61,629 nucleotides of DNA from an uncultured bacterium. GTDB taxonomy: Bacteria; Vulcanimicrobiota; Vulcanimicrobiia; Vulcanimicrobiales; Vulcanimicrobiaceae. Below are positions 34,829 to 43,639 of the stretch, piece after piece. The stretch's first letter is position 1, and each line of letters starts with the position of its first letter. The notes under the pieces are model-generated. The model saw only the letters and a list, made by a program, of their open reading frames with translations, ran no database searches and was not told the origin of the DNA. Location of the stretch: NCBI GenBank assembly GCA_903829325.1, contig CAIKPM010000014.1:1-61629 (forward strand), in the 5' to 3' direction. The position numbers were made by a program, and so were the translations under genes.

Positions 34829-36183
34829 ATTGCCTCTTTAGGAATGCGCGTTTGAGTTTCATGCGGGAGAGTGGAGCGAATGTACGAGGCGCGAGCTTTG
34901 AGCACGTCATCAACCAACTCAACAACCACGCGAGCTAATTTATTGGGATCGTGCCGTACGTTCTCGCTCTCGCTCATCACCGCTGCGCATTTTGAACGTA
35001 CTCCTAGCGCCTCGAGCAACTCAGTGTCAATTTGTACCGGCTCTTGCCGTTCTTGGGCGTAGCGTTCGACCAAGAGGGTTGGCTTTTCGTCGTTGACGAG
35101 GATGTAGTCGATCAATTGGTGAGCCGTTGGTTGTCCGAGAGCCCGCAGCAGCGCCTGGAGGTGTTCGCCGGCTGAGAGCCCCTCGGTTTCGCCGGGTTGC
35201 GTCATAACGTTGCAGACGTATATCTTGACTGCTTTCGAAGCTGTTAGCGCTTCGACCATCCCGCTGACCAAGAGGTTAGGGACGATCGAGGTGAAGAGGC
35301 TGCCTGGCCCGAGCACGATTGCATCGGCATCGCGGATCGCTTCGAGTACGTCGGGGAGTGGTGGTGCTTGCGCTGGCTCGAAATAGACGCTATCGATGGG
35401 CTGGGCGGCCTGACCGATCTGCGATTCGCCTTCGATGATTGAGCCGTCGCGCAGAGTCGCGCAGAGCTTGACGCTGGTGAGTGTAGCGGGTAACACGCGG
35501 CCGATGATATTGAGGACGCGGCTCGATTCGCGAATTGCTTCCTCGAAGTTCCCGGTGATGCCGGTCATCGCCGCGAGAAATAAATTGCCGAACGAGTGCC
35601 CACTTAGCCCTTCCCCTTCGCTGAAACGATAGCGGAACAGATCGGTGACGAGAGCCTCGTCATCAGCCAAAGCGACCAGACAATTGCGAATATCGCCAGG
35701 TGGTAAAACCCCTAATTCCTTGCGTAAGCGTCCCGAGCTTCCGCCATCATCGCTGACCGTCACAATCGCGGTGATGTTGCTGGTGTAATGCTTGAGCCCG
35801 CGCAGTAGGGTCGAAAGCCCTGTCCCTCCACCGATCGCGACCACTTTGTACCCGTTGCGCTTGCGGTGCTTGAGCAACGCATCGACGATGCGGTGTCCAC
35901 CGGCGGGGGTCACCGCATTTGCGATAGCCTGCGTCCATTCACGAATGCCATAAAACACCCCGAGCAAGCCCAGCGCAATGAAGATTGGCGCCAGTAAGGT
36001 CGGGCTAAAATAGTCGTCGACGATGCCGTCGACGAGCTCATTAATTGGGATGACGATACCTTCGCCGGTTAGGAGGCGAAAGATTCCGTTGACGAGCAGT
36101 ATCGCGCCGCCGGTGGCAACTAGGAGCCATCGTTTTACGCCCAGGCCCGGATAAAACCAACGAACGAGGCGCAATCCGCGCAT
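34825..36183 (-). CDS. yvcK: YvcK/CofD-like gluconeogenesis factor with N-terminal membrane segments
   Basis: A 452-residue protein. The N-terminal 100 residues carry two hydrophobic segments (about 18-40 and 60-80) that most YvcK proteins lack; the rest is the YvcK core: VVAIGGGTGLSTLLRGLK, VSDDGGSSGRLRKELG, PGDIRNCLVAL and DAIVLGPGSLFTSIVPNLLV. YvcK binds UDP-GlcNAc and affects cell-wall synthesis and morphology in Bacillus. It begins immediately after the rapZ stop. The usual whiA is replaced by the transsulfuration genes. Confidence 0.93.
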   Translation of the reverse strand: MRGLRLVRWFYPGLGVKRWLLVATGGAILLVNGIFRLLTGEGIVIPINELVDGIVDDYFSPTLLAPIFIALGLLGVFYGIREWTQAIANAVTPAGGHRIVDALLKHRKRNGYKVVAIGGGTGLSTLLRGLKHYTSNITAIVTVSDDGGSSGRLRKELGVLPPGDIRNCLVALADDEALVTDLFRYRFSEGEGLSGHSFGNLFLAAMTGITGNFEEAIRESSRVLNIIGRVLPATLTSVKLCATLRDGSIIEGESQIGQAAQPIDSVYFEPAQAPPLPDVLEAIRDADAIVLGPGSLFTSIVPNLLVSGMVEALTASKAVKIYVCNVMTQPGETEGLSAGEHLQALLRALGQPTAHQLIDYILVNDEKPTLLVERYAQERQEPVQIDTELLEALGVRSKCAAVMSESENVRHDPNKLARVVVELVDDVLKARASYIRSTLPHETQTRIPKEAI

Positions 36184-37053
36184 CTAGTGCTCCCTGTCGG
36201 AGAGATCTCTTGCGGTAAAGCTGATGGGGAGCTTACTCGTGTGCCGTAAAAACGCGGCCAGGTGTTGGGCAACATAGACCGAGCGATGCCGTCCACCGGT
36301 ACAGCCAACCGCGATCGTGAGGTGGGATTTGCCTTCGCGTGCGAATTTGGGCAGCAAGAAACTTAGCATGCCTTCGAGCTGGTCCAAAAATGGCTTGGTT
36401 TCCGGCAATGCTTCAATAAAGGCAGCGACTGGTGGGTCGTTGCCGGTCAGCGCTTGCAACTCGGGTTGATAATGAGGATTCTCAAGGAAGCGAACATCGA
36501 AAACGAGGTCAGCATCGAGTGGGAGGCCATGCTTAAACCCAAACGCGATGACCGAGACCGCTAGGGCTTGCTCCGGATTGCTCGGCTGATAGGTGGAGAG
36601 AATCTTGGCTTTGAGTCCGGTGTAGCTCAAAGTCGAGGTGTCTAAGATGAGGTCCGCTCGCCGTCGTAGCGGTGCAAGCGCGGCGCGCTCAACCGCGATG
36701 GCCCCACTCACGTTGTGCTGGTCGCCAAAGGGGTGGCGTCGTCGGGTTTCACTATAGCGCCGTACCAGTACGGCATCCGTTGCTTCGAGGAAGAGCAGCT
36801 CTAGATTGGGTTGGGCTTGCTTGAGGGCATCGATCAATGCTGCAGCGTCGCCGTACACGCCCCCGGTGTGGACATCGGGGGCGATGGCGAGCTGTCTGGA
36901 TGCGGCCTGTTCAGCCAGGTCGCACATCGATGCGAGCATGACGGGTGGCAGATGATCGACACAAGCGAAACCGAGATCTTCGAAAGACTTCATCGCTTGG
37001 CTTTTACCGGCTCCCGATAAGCCGGTAATGAGAACGACGCGATCGAGTGCCAC
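36184..37053 (-). CDS. rapZ: RapZ/YvcJ nucleotide-binding protein
   Basis: A 289-residue P-loop protein with Walker A GLSGAGKS near residue 10, DTSTLSYTGLKAKI, the block FGFKHGLPLDADLVFDVRFLENPHY, and the C-terminal GCTGGRHRSVYVAQHLA. In E. coli RapZ guides RNase E to GlmZ RNA; in Bacillus YvcJ is a GTPase of unclear role. Here it is co-transcribed with yvcK, the common Terrabacteria arrangement. Start GTG 37053. Confidence 0.95.
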   Translation of the reverse strand: MALDRVVLITGLSGAGKSQAMKSFEDLGFACVDHLPPVMLASMCDLAEQAASRQLAIAPDVHTGGVYGDAAALIDALKQAQPNLELLFLEATDAVLVRRYSETRRRHPFGDQHNVSGAIAVERAALAPLRRRADLILDTSTLSYTGLKAKILSTYQPSNPEQALAVSVIAFGFKHGLPLDADLVFDVRFLENPHYQPELQALTGNDPPVAAFIEALPETKPFLDQLEGMLSFLLPKFAREGKSHLTIAVGCTGGRHRSVYVAQHLAAFLRHTSKLPISFTARDLSDREH

Positions 37054-37062
37054 CGAGCAGCG

Positions 37063-37476
37063 TTACGCAGCCGACTCGATCTTGGCGACCTCCGGCTCGA
37101 CCTTGATAAAATCTTCATCGAGTCCTTGGAGCCGCAGCTCGCCGAATTCAGCGGTGTACGCGCCGCTTTCGAAACTGGTGATCTGACCGTATTCTGGCGC
37201 CGTGGCTAACTGGGGGATCTTCGCGCGAATTTCCTCGGGAAGCCGGACGGTGTCGCCAATAGCCAGCGAAGCGGAATCGAAAAGTTTCTCGAGTTCTGCC
37301 ATCAGCATGGCAAGCGGAATCCCGTAGCTGTCGCTGACTTCTGCGATGGTTTCTGTTTCGCTAATTGCACAGTTCGAGCAGCCGCCCAAGTGGAACTTCG
37401 CAAAGACTCGGCGTGCGCCAGCGTGTTGCCGAAAGGCTTGCTCGACGGTCATATCGGTGCGGAAATGTGGTTCCAT
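37063..37476 (-). CDS. DUF1858-domain protein with a GCSNC motif
   Basis: A 137-residue protein. The N-terminal 60 residues match the DUF1858/ScdA-N type: DMTVEQAFRQH, then FAKFHLGGCSNCAISETETI with a redox or metal-binding CxxC. The C-terminal half (about 75-137) is acidic and unassigned. It is the first gene of the operon with rapZ 9 bp downstream. The function is unknown; related domains accompany iron-sulfur and hybrid-cluster proteins. Confidence 0.75.
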   Translation of the reverse strand: MEPHFRTDMTVEQAFRQHAGARRVFAKFHLGGCSNCAISETETIAEVSDSYGIPLAMLMAELEKLFDSASLAIGDTVRLPEEIRAKIPQLATAPEYGQITSFESGAYTAEFGELRLQGLDEDFIKVEPEVAKIESAA

Positions 37477-37516
37477 AATAACTCTTTTGAAGGCGTGGAG
37501 TGGAGCAAAGGGTTGC

Positions 37517-37894
37517 AGCGCAGAGCGTGTGCCGATAAGCCGGATTCTGTGGCGTGCCGCTGGGGTACGCTGGCAGTCATCTATCTGGGGCCAACGTTAC
37601 CGCTGGCCTCGTTGCGATTGCGCTCGTTCAGGCGGGTCGCCTGCCCACGAGGGGATAGCGAGACATCTTGCTTCCGGTGGGGTTTACCCGGGGTCATATC
37701 ACTATGACGCCCCGTGAGCTCTTACCTCACGATTTCACCCTTGGCACCGAGCACAAGGCTCAGGCCGGTTTGTTTCTGTGGCACTTTCCTTCGAGTTGCC
37801 CCGACAGGACGTTATCCTGCACCGCACCCAGTGAAGCCCGGACTTTCCTCATACACATTGCGTGCATGCGACTGCCTAGCACGCGCTCTGCGTG
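37517..37894 (-). ncRNA. rnpB: RNase P RNA (class A-like)
   Basis: Catalytic RNA that matures tRNA 5' ends. On the minus strand the conserved core is plain: GAGGAAAGUCCGGGC near the 5' end (complement around 37837-37857), GGUAAGAGCUCAC in the middle, and CAGAAUCCGGCUUAU near the 3' end (complement around 37533-37548). The P1 helix pairs CGCAGAGCGCGUGC with GCACACGCUCUGCG at the two ends. About 378 nt; the ends are accurate to a few bases. Confidence 0.95.
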
Positions 37895-37898
37895 AACG

Positions 37899-37927
37899 AC
37901 TGTACCACGCCGATTCCCTTCCTGCAA
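37899..37927 (-). promoter_or_regulatory. Promoter of rnpB
   Basis: On the minus strand TTGCAG (complement of 37922-37927), 17-bp spacer and TACAGT (complement of 37899-37904). The expected start fits the 5' strand of P1 at about 37893. Confidence 0.65.
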
Positions 37928-38087
37928 GGATCTTCGTTTACCGAACGACCGATCAACCGGCCCCAAGACGTACCATCTGGCGCAAAGAAAAGAAATCCGG
38001 GCCACGAACTGTGTTTGTGGAAGAAATTTTCACGGGTATCATTTACATACACTCGGCGTCATTTTTTTTGGAGAGGGGGAACAGATC

Positions 38088-38465
38088 ATGAGTACTGTCG
38101 GACTTGTCCCTGCCCCGCCTCAAAATGGTTTTTGGACCGAAGCCCCTGCTGGAACCAGCCTGCCGTACTCTTCGTTTCCGCCAGCATCGAAGCTAGGGCT
38201 TTCCGTAGATAATACGAGCCTGATGACCGGACCGAACTCTCCCGTGCTGTATGGACCTGATACCAAACCGCACAACCGTCAGTCTGCTCCGCCAGTGAAG
38301 TCGCAGCGTGGGAGCGAAAAAGATATCGCTCGTGTTGCGGTGGGTGTCTTGATTGCCTCAGCCACGCTGCTGATGGCATGCTTCGCGATCCATGCCCTGA
38401 TGGGTCCTGAGTCGCACGATGCTCCTGCTCACCATGAACACGCTCATCTGATGATGGTGAAGTGA
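38088..38465 (+). CDS. Small single-TM protein, 125 aa
   Basis: Not recognised. The N-terminal 85 residues are Pro/Ser/Asn-rich and probably disordered. One TM segment lies at about residues 87-108 (VAVGVLIASATLLMACFAIHAL), followed by a short His-rich tail (HDAPAHHEHAHL) that could bind metal. The Shine-Dalgarno GGAGAGGGGG is strong. The downstream frame continues without a shift past its TGA (see next gene). Confidence 0.6.
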   Translation: MSTVGLVPAPPQNGFWTEAPAGTSLPYSSFPPASKLGLSVDNTSLMTGPNSPVLYGPDTKPHNRQSAPPVKSQRGSEKDIARVAVGVLIASATLLMACFAIHALMGPESHDAPAHHEHAHLMMVK

Positions 38466-38513
38466 GAGGCGCGAACGGATACTCCTGAGGGCGAGTGGCC
38501 GCCCGAGCCTGTT

Positions 38514-38876
38514 GTGGAGCCTGTTGTTGTCCTCGGCGAGGGCGACGTGATTCATGCTGAGCATCTGCTTGCAGAAGATGAAGCTCCCGATCTGGCTGCT
38601 TTAAGCGGGAAGTTTTATCATGCAGATGATGCTGAGCTTGCCCATTTGCCCAAAGCCAACCAGCCCGCTGGACGTACGAAGCTTGCCTTGGTTGGCGCGA
38701 TTGGCGGAACGGTGGCTCTGCTCGGCGTTGGCGGTTTTGCTTTAACCCGTGCTTGGAAGAAGCGCCAAGTGTCTCCGGAACCTCCGCCTGCCGCGTCGGC
38801 GGCGGCGGCCGAGCTCAGTCCGGCACAAACTGAAACCGAACCACGGCAATATTCGTTCAATTGGTTGAAGCTATGA
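38514..38876 (+). CDS. Small single-TM protein, 120 aa
   Basis: Not recognised. An acidic N-terminus (residues 1-45), a TM segment at about 57-78 (LALVGAIGGTVALLGVGGFA), then an Ala/Pro-rich tail ending YSFNWLKL. GTG 38514 has no convincing Shine-Dalgarno. The same frame is open back to the TGA of the upstream gene (38463-38465), reading EARTDTPEGEWPPEP, so either a non-canonical start or stop readthrough is possible. msrB follows 12 bp later. Confidence 0.55.
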   Translation: MEPVVVLGEGDVIHAEHLLAEDEAPDLAALSGKFYHADDAELAHLPKANQPAGRTKLALVGAIGGTVALLGVGGFALTRAWKKRQVSPEPPPAASAAAAELSPAQTETEPRQYSFNWLKL

Positions 38877-38888
38877 AAGGCACCAACC

Positions 38889-39290
38889 ATGAAGAAGAAG
38901 ATTTCTCTCGATGAGCAGACTCTCAAGCAGAAGCTGACTCCTGAGCAGTATCACATCTTGCGCGAAAAAGGCACCGAACGGGCGTTCACCGGCGCATATG
39001 TTGATCTTGAAGATCGTGGTGTCTATCGTTGTGCCGCCTGCGAAGCCGCGCTGTTTACTTCGCGCGATAAGTTTCACTCCGGCTCCGGCTGGCCGAGTTT
39101 TGAGTTGCCGATTGATCACGACAGCGTTGATGAGCACGAGGATCGCACCCATGGGATGCAGCGTACCGAAGTGACCTGCGCCACGTGTGGCTCGCATTTG
39201 GGTCATGTTTTCCCGGATGGGCCTGGTCAAAGCGGCTTGCGGTATTGCGTAAATTCCGCCGCGCTCAGCTTTGAAGCTGAGAAGAGCTGA
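38889..39290 (+). CDS. msrB: Peptide methionine-R-sulfoxide reductase
   Basis: A 133-residue SelR-domain repair enzyme. The zinc ligands are two CxxC pairs (RCAAC and TCATC), and the catalytic motif is RYCVNS near the C-terminus. HSGSGWPSF is the family signature. It reduces Met-R-O in proteins using thioredoxin. A good Shine-Dalgarno (GAAAGG) lies upstream. The 3' end overlaps the convergent nuclease-helicase gene by 26 bp. Confidence 0.95.
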   Translation: MKKKISLDEQTLKQKLTPEQYHILREKGTERAFTGAYVDLEDRGVYRCAACEAALFTSRDKFHSGSGWPSFELPIDHDSVDEHEDRTHGMQRTEVTCATCGSHLGHVFPDGPGQSGLRYCVNSAALSFEAEKS

Positions 39291-42200
39291 GCGTCTTCCT
39301 TTCGGGGCACCTCGGAACGCGCGCTTCGCAATACTCTACGAGCGCGCAAAGCATGTTGACTAAGGCTATTTGCTCAGGGTTTGAGCAGCGGACATTGAGT
39401 AGTTTGGGTGAGCAGACGATGATCGCGAGGCACTGAGCGCGTGAAAGTGCGACATTAAAGCGATTCTGCTCGAAGAGAAATTCGATGTTGCGGGGGATTT
39501 CATCTACGCTTGAGGTTGCCATCGAATAGAACACGACTGGTGCCTCGAGCCCTTGGAATTTATCAACGGTTCCGATCTCGATCCCGCTGATACCGCGCGC
39601 GGTAAGTTGTTTATGAATCAACGTTCGTTGTGCGTTGTACGGTGTGACCACAAGAATATCACGCGGTTCGATAGCTCTTCGAGGCTTGTCGCGTAATACA
39701 ACCTCGCCTTGGAGCAGTAGCTGGATTTCGTGAGCGATACGTTCTGCTTCTTCGAGCGAGGAGCGCATATTCGCTTGATGCGTAACGGGCATGTAGCGCA
39801 GTCCGCTTCCCGATAGACCGCTGCTGGTGACGCTATTCGTGAGCGTAGGAGGGTGTGCATGCAGCCGATCGTCATACACCGCGCTGGAAATAAAGTCACA
39901 GATTCCCGGAGCCATCCGGTAGGAAATATCGAGAAAGATACCGCGATCCCCGGGAATCGTCGCGTGCTCGCCAAGCAGATGCTCCAACACCGAACATCCC
40001 GTGCCGATCGGATGCGTCCCCTGTGAAACGTGGGCCAGCTGCAATGGATCACCAAGCAAGATGATATTCTTCGCCACTGGTGCACACGCGAGCGCATCGG
40101 CTAGCGAAAGCTGCCCTGCCTCGTCGATGAAGAGATAATCATACTTGCCAACCATTTGTTCTGTGGAGAGAAACCATTGCACACCCGTGACGAGCATATG
40201 CTGGGTATTGAGGACTTCGTTGTCGTCAAATGGAGAGATCATTGGTTGCTTGAGTTTTGATTCGAATTTTGAACCATTGTTGGTTTTGCTGAATTTTTGT
40301 AGACCAACAAATCGCTCACCACGTTCTTGGGCGATTTCTTCGATTTTGTGCAACAAATTATGAATCGCTTTGTGCTTGCCGGCAAGGATCGCCACCCGCT
40401 TTTGGTTGGCAATCAGCTTCAAGATAATCGAGGCAGCTTTGGTCGATTTCCCCGTTCCTGGTGGTCCTTGAATCACAAGATACGAATCGTCCAGGGCTTG
40501 GATAATTTCGGTAATTTTTTCGGCTTCAAGCGATTCTGGTTGAATTGTTGCCCCAGCTTCTCGATCTTTCAGACGCGGAGCTCTGGCCAAGATGATATCG
40601 AGTAGTGCTGATTTTTGCTCGAACCCATGCAGGACAACGTGTTGTGCAATGCGTTGCAATGATTTTTGCTGATCAGCAGTTCCGATTGGTCCAGGTGGTA
40701 TAAGTGAATGCACATCTGCAGGATTGAATTTATTGCTCAATTTCAGATGGAGACGATTGTTCTCTGTATCGATTGTGATGATTTCATGCTTTGATTGGGT
40801 GTCGATTTCGGGGCAGATGCATTTTTCACCAGCCTCGATTTTATATTGTTGATTGGGAAACGTATAGACGTAGACGAGATTTCTATCGCGTGGTGAATAG
40901 TAATACGGTGTAATCGTTGCATCAAGCTCAAGTCCGCCGATCGCTTCATGGTCTTCTTCGAGGAGTTGATCACGGTTGGCGCAGCGGTCGAAGAGTTTCC
41001 ACCAGCTTGGCTTTGCTTCTCGTTGATGGTAGCCCAGCAGATGTCCCATAATCCACTTTGCACGCATGACGTCAGGCAGGGCGCGGAATTCGGCGAGGGA
41101 GTTCGGTTCGTCTACCGTGGCAAAAAAAGCTCGATCTTCTTGGTTTTCGATGCATTGTTCTGACTGGGGTTTTGGTGTAGGCTCAGATTTCCACGCAATC
41201 GTGGACTGCGTTTGTGATTCGAGCTCTTGTTTTCGCTCGAGTAACCAATCACGCAGGAGCCACGTCGAGCGGCAGTCATCTTCGTTGTAGCGTCTGATAT
41301 CTTCGAGGATGGTGTCGTCGCCGCTCATCAGCCATTCCTCGAATTGCACGATCGAATCGTCGCCCCGGCGCACGTCGGTGTTGCGGGTCATCCCATAAAA
41401 CGGCTCGAGCTTTTTGATCGAGTAGCTGGGTTGCGATATGCGTAAGGATTGGCGTACCACGGCGTAAAGATCAACAAAAACTTCGGTGCGGAGCAGCTGA
41501 TCGAGCTCTTCAACGCGTGTGGAGTAGCGCCCAGCAAGTCGTTTGAGTGCCGTGATTTCGTAGGGGGCGTAATGATACACATGCATATCTGGATATTGTT
41601 GACGACGCTCGGTCAGGAAATCAACCACGTTTTCGAAGGTGATACGTTCTTCGGTATCGCTCCGGGCCCAAAAGTCGCGATACTCTGCCTCCGCAGGCAT
41701 GGTAAAGCCCCAAAGATACTCCAAACCATGGTCGGGCTTGTACATCGGATCTCCCTCGATATCGAAAAAGATATCGCCGGCGTCCGGTTTGGGTAATTTT
41801 GCGAATCCTTCGTCTTGGCGTGCTTCGAGTAACTCGTAGGTGTAGGTGTTCGCGGTATCGAGCGCAGCATTGCGCTGCTTGTGTTGCAGCCGCGCTTGTG
41901 CTCGAAGTATGCTAAACGTGGTGGCATTCATGGTGCTTGGTCGCTCGGTGTCACTAGCCTGGGCGAGCTGGGTGAGCGAGTTGATGCCAGCGGTCTGCAG
42001 CTTGCCAATCTGCTCTTTGCGAATATTGGCAATCAAGCTCAGGTGATCGTCAAGATCGCGTTGTTGATCACACTGCTTACTCCAGCGGCAGAGTGCACAT
42101 TGCTTGCATTCTGCTGGATATGTTGCTTGCAGCCGATCCATCTTTTGCAGAAATATGCTGCGCCGATTGCGATAGTACGCGGCAAAATCTTTGAGGCGAA

Positions 42201-42813
42201 ATGATTGCTCGACGCTATTGCCGAGAGCGATAAATCCCCATTCGGGGGCGCTTCCCTGAAGTCGCTGTACTTGGGCGCTGTAATGCGCTAATTGAATCGG
42301 AAACTGCGCCTTGACGCTGAGCGCGAGTTTCGTATCGATCAATTCGTAGCTCCAAGACCAGTGCGCACTTGGCACCTCAATTCGCCGCAGAAAATCTGCG
42401 CGCCCAACAAAGGTTCCATCGAAAAAGCTTGCTTGATAAATAATCGAAGCGCCTTGCCGCATCGCTTCGAACGTTGCTGCATCAGCCGCTTGCAACGCCG
42501 CGAGCGAACTTGGCTGCGCGAGCCGAGAGGGGAACTCAACGAGCGCAGCACCATGCTTAGCTCGCAGTGCTTCTAGGAAACGCTGCTCGTGTTCATCGCC
42601 CTTACGAGCGATCAACTCGGTGCCCGCATCGGCCGTAGGGGCGGAGAGCTCGCCCAGCGCGACTTCACGTTCGAGCTGGGTGAGATGCTCGCACTCGATA
42701 TCGTTGATCAGGTCTGAGATGGAGTAGACCGGGCGACCATCGATGAGTTGCAAGGCTGGAATCTCCAAAAGCGAGGGTGGCTGAGCCCACATCGGTTTAG
42801 CTGAGGCGACCAC
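39265..42813 (-). CDS. TM0106-type RecB-like nuclease fused to SF1 helicase
   Basis: An 1182-residue multidomain DNA repair-like enzyme. The N-terminal third is a RecB/Cas4-like nuclease of the TM0106 family with an Fe-S type cysteine set (ECKQCALCRWSKQC). A predicted RNase H-like exonuclease follows (DIFFDIEGDPMY, later EDDCRSTWLLRDWLL). The C-terminal third is a Dna2/Upf1-like helicase with Walker A QGPPGTGKST, DEAGQLSLADALA, and the GIEIGTVDKFQGLEAPVV motif V/VI region. The start may be GTG 42813 or ATG 42792. No restriction or CRISPR genes adjoin it. Confidence 0.88.
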   Translation of the reverse strand: MVASAKPMWAQPPSLLEIPALQLIDGRPVYSISDLINDIECEHLTQLEREVALGELSAPTADAGTELIARKGDEHEQRFLEALRAKHGAALVEFPSRLAQPSSLAALQAADAATFEAMRQGASIIYQASFFDGTFVGRADFLRRIEVPSAHWSWSYELIDTKLALSVKAQFPIQLAHYSAQVQRLQGSAPEWGFIALGNSVEQSFRLKDFAAYYRNRRSIFLQKMDRLQATYPAECKQCALCRWSKQCDQQRDLDDHLSLIANIRKEQIGKLQTAGINSLTQLAQASDTERPSTMNATTFSILRAQARLQHKQRNAALDTANTYTYELLEARQDEGFAKLPKPDAGDIFFDIEGDPMYKPDHGLEYLWGFTMPAEAEYRDFWARSDTEERITFENVVDFLTERRQQYPDMHVYHYAPYEITALKRLAGRYSTRVEELDQLLRTEVFVDLYAVVRQSLRISQPSYSIKKLEPFYGMTRNTDVRRGDDSIVQFEEWLMSGDDTILEDIRRYNEDDCRSTWLLRDWLLERKQELESQTQSTIAWKSEPTPKPQSEQCIENQEDRAFFATVDEPNSLAEFRALPDVMRAKWIMGHLLGYHQREAKPSWWKLFDRCANRDQLLEEDHEAIGGLELDATITPYYYSPRDRNLVYVYTFPNQQYKIEAGEKCICPEIDTQSKHEIITIDTENNRLHLKLSNKFNPADVHSLIPPGPIGTADQQKSLQRIAQHVVLHGFEQKSALLDIILARAPRLKDREAGATIQPESLEAEKITEIIQALDDSYLVIQGPPGTGKSTKAASIILKLIANQKRVAILAGKHKAIHNLLHKIEEIAQERGERFVGLQKFSKTNNGSKFESKLKQPMISPFDDNEVLNTQHMLVTGVQWFLSTEQMVGKYDYLFIDEAGQLSLADALACAPVAKNIILLGDPLQLAHVSQGTHPIGTGCSVLEHLLGEHATIPGDRGIFLDISYRMAPGICDFISSAVYDDRLHAHPPTLTNSVTSSGLSGSGLRYMPVTHQANMRSSLEEAERIAHEIQLLLQGEVVLRDKPRRAIEPRDILVVTPYNAQRTLIHKQLTARGISGIEIGTVDKFQGLEAPVVFYSMATSSVDEIPRNIEFLFEQNRFNVALSRAQCLAIIVCSPKLLNVRCSNPEQIALVNMLCALVEYCEARVPRCPERKTLSSSQLQS

Positions 42814-42915
42814 GGTCCCTCTGCGGGAGCATATAGCCGCGCTGGAACGGGCAGAATGGTGCTAGCTGCGCTCGGCCTATGCCCCCTTGATCGGCCACAT
42901 GAGGACATCTCCATC

Positions 42916-43639
42916 TTGGACACAATTCTTGCTGATCGCTTACAGTTTGCGTTTACGATCATGTTTCATTATCTCTTCCCGATCGCTACGATGGGGCTTG
43001 CTCCGTTTGTGGCATGCTACACAATACAGGCGGCGCGTACGGGCGACGTGCTGGCCGCCCGAAGCGCCGCATTTTGGACAAAAATATTTGCGATCAATTT
43101 TACCGCCGGGGTGGTGACTGGTATTCCCATGGAGTTTCAGTTTGGAACAAATTGGGCGACCTTCTCCGAACGAACTGGCAACGTGATTGGTCAACCGCTC
43201 GCGATGGAGGGGTTATATGCATTTTTTCTTGAGTCGATCTTTCTCGGCGTCGTGCTCTACGGAAAGCAACGTGTGGCGCCGGCATTTCACGCCCTCGCTT
43301 CTGTTTGTGTTTGGCTTGGTGCATGGATTTCCGGTTATTTTATTGTTGTCACCGACGCGTGGATGCAACATCCGGTCGGGTATGCGCTTGCCCCAGACGG
43401 TACGGTCAAGCTAACGAGCTTATGGGCCGTGTTGACGAACTCGTTTGCGCTTTGGCAATATGCCCACGTGCTCGCTGGGGCATTGGTTACCGGGGGATTC
43501 ATCGTTTCCGGCGTTGGTGCATTCTATCTGCTGTCAGCCCGCGAGCAGGCGTGCGGGAATATATTTTCTGTTGGGATTTCTCTTTCTTTTTGTGACCTTG
43601 CGTGAAATCGGCCAGGGACCGGGAGCAGTCCACCCATGA
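42916..43639 (+). pseudogene. cydA: cydA with internal out-of-frame deletion
   Basis: Cytochrome bd oxidase subunit I, disrupted. TTG 42916 gives the normal start MDTILADRLQFAFTIMFHYL (heme-ligand His), and the reading is good through WATFSERTGNVIG and the second ligand segment WQYAHVLAGALVTGGFIVSG to AFYLLSAREQA near 43552. Then the frame runs to a stop at 43605. In another frame the next bases encode YFLLGFLFLFVTLREIGQGP, the last CydA helix, whose TGA overlaps the cydB ATG (ATGA, 43636-43639). About 200 codons, including the Q-loop and Met ligand, are missing. This is either a real deletion or an assembly collapse. Confidence 0.85.

Noticed and set aside
38463-38516. TGA recoded as a sense codon
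   Set aside because: Many certain genes here (for example hisI, cydB, yvcK) end in TGA, so it is a normal stop in this genome.
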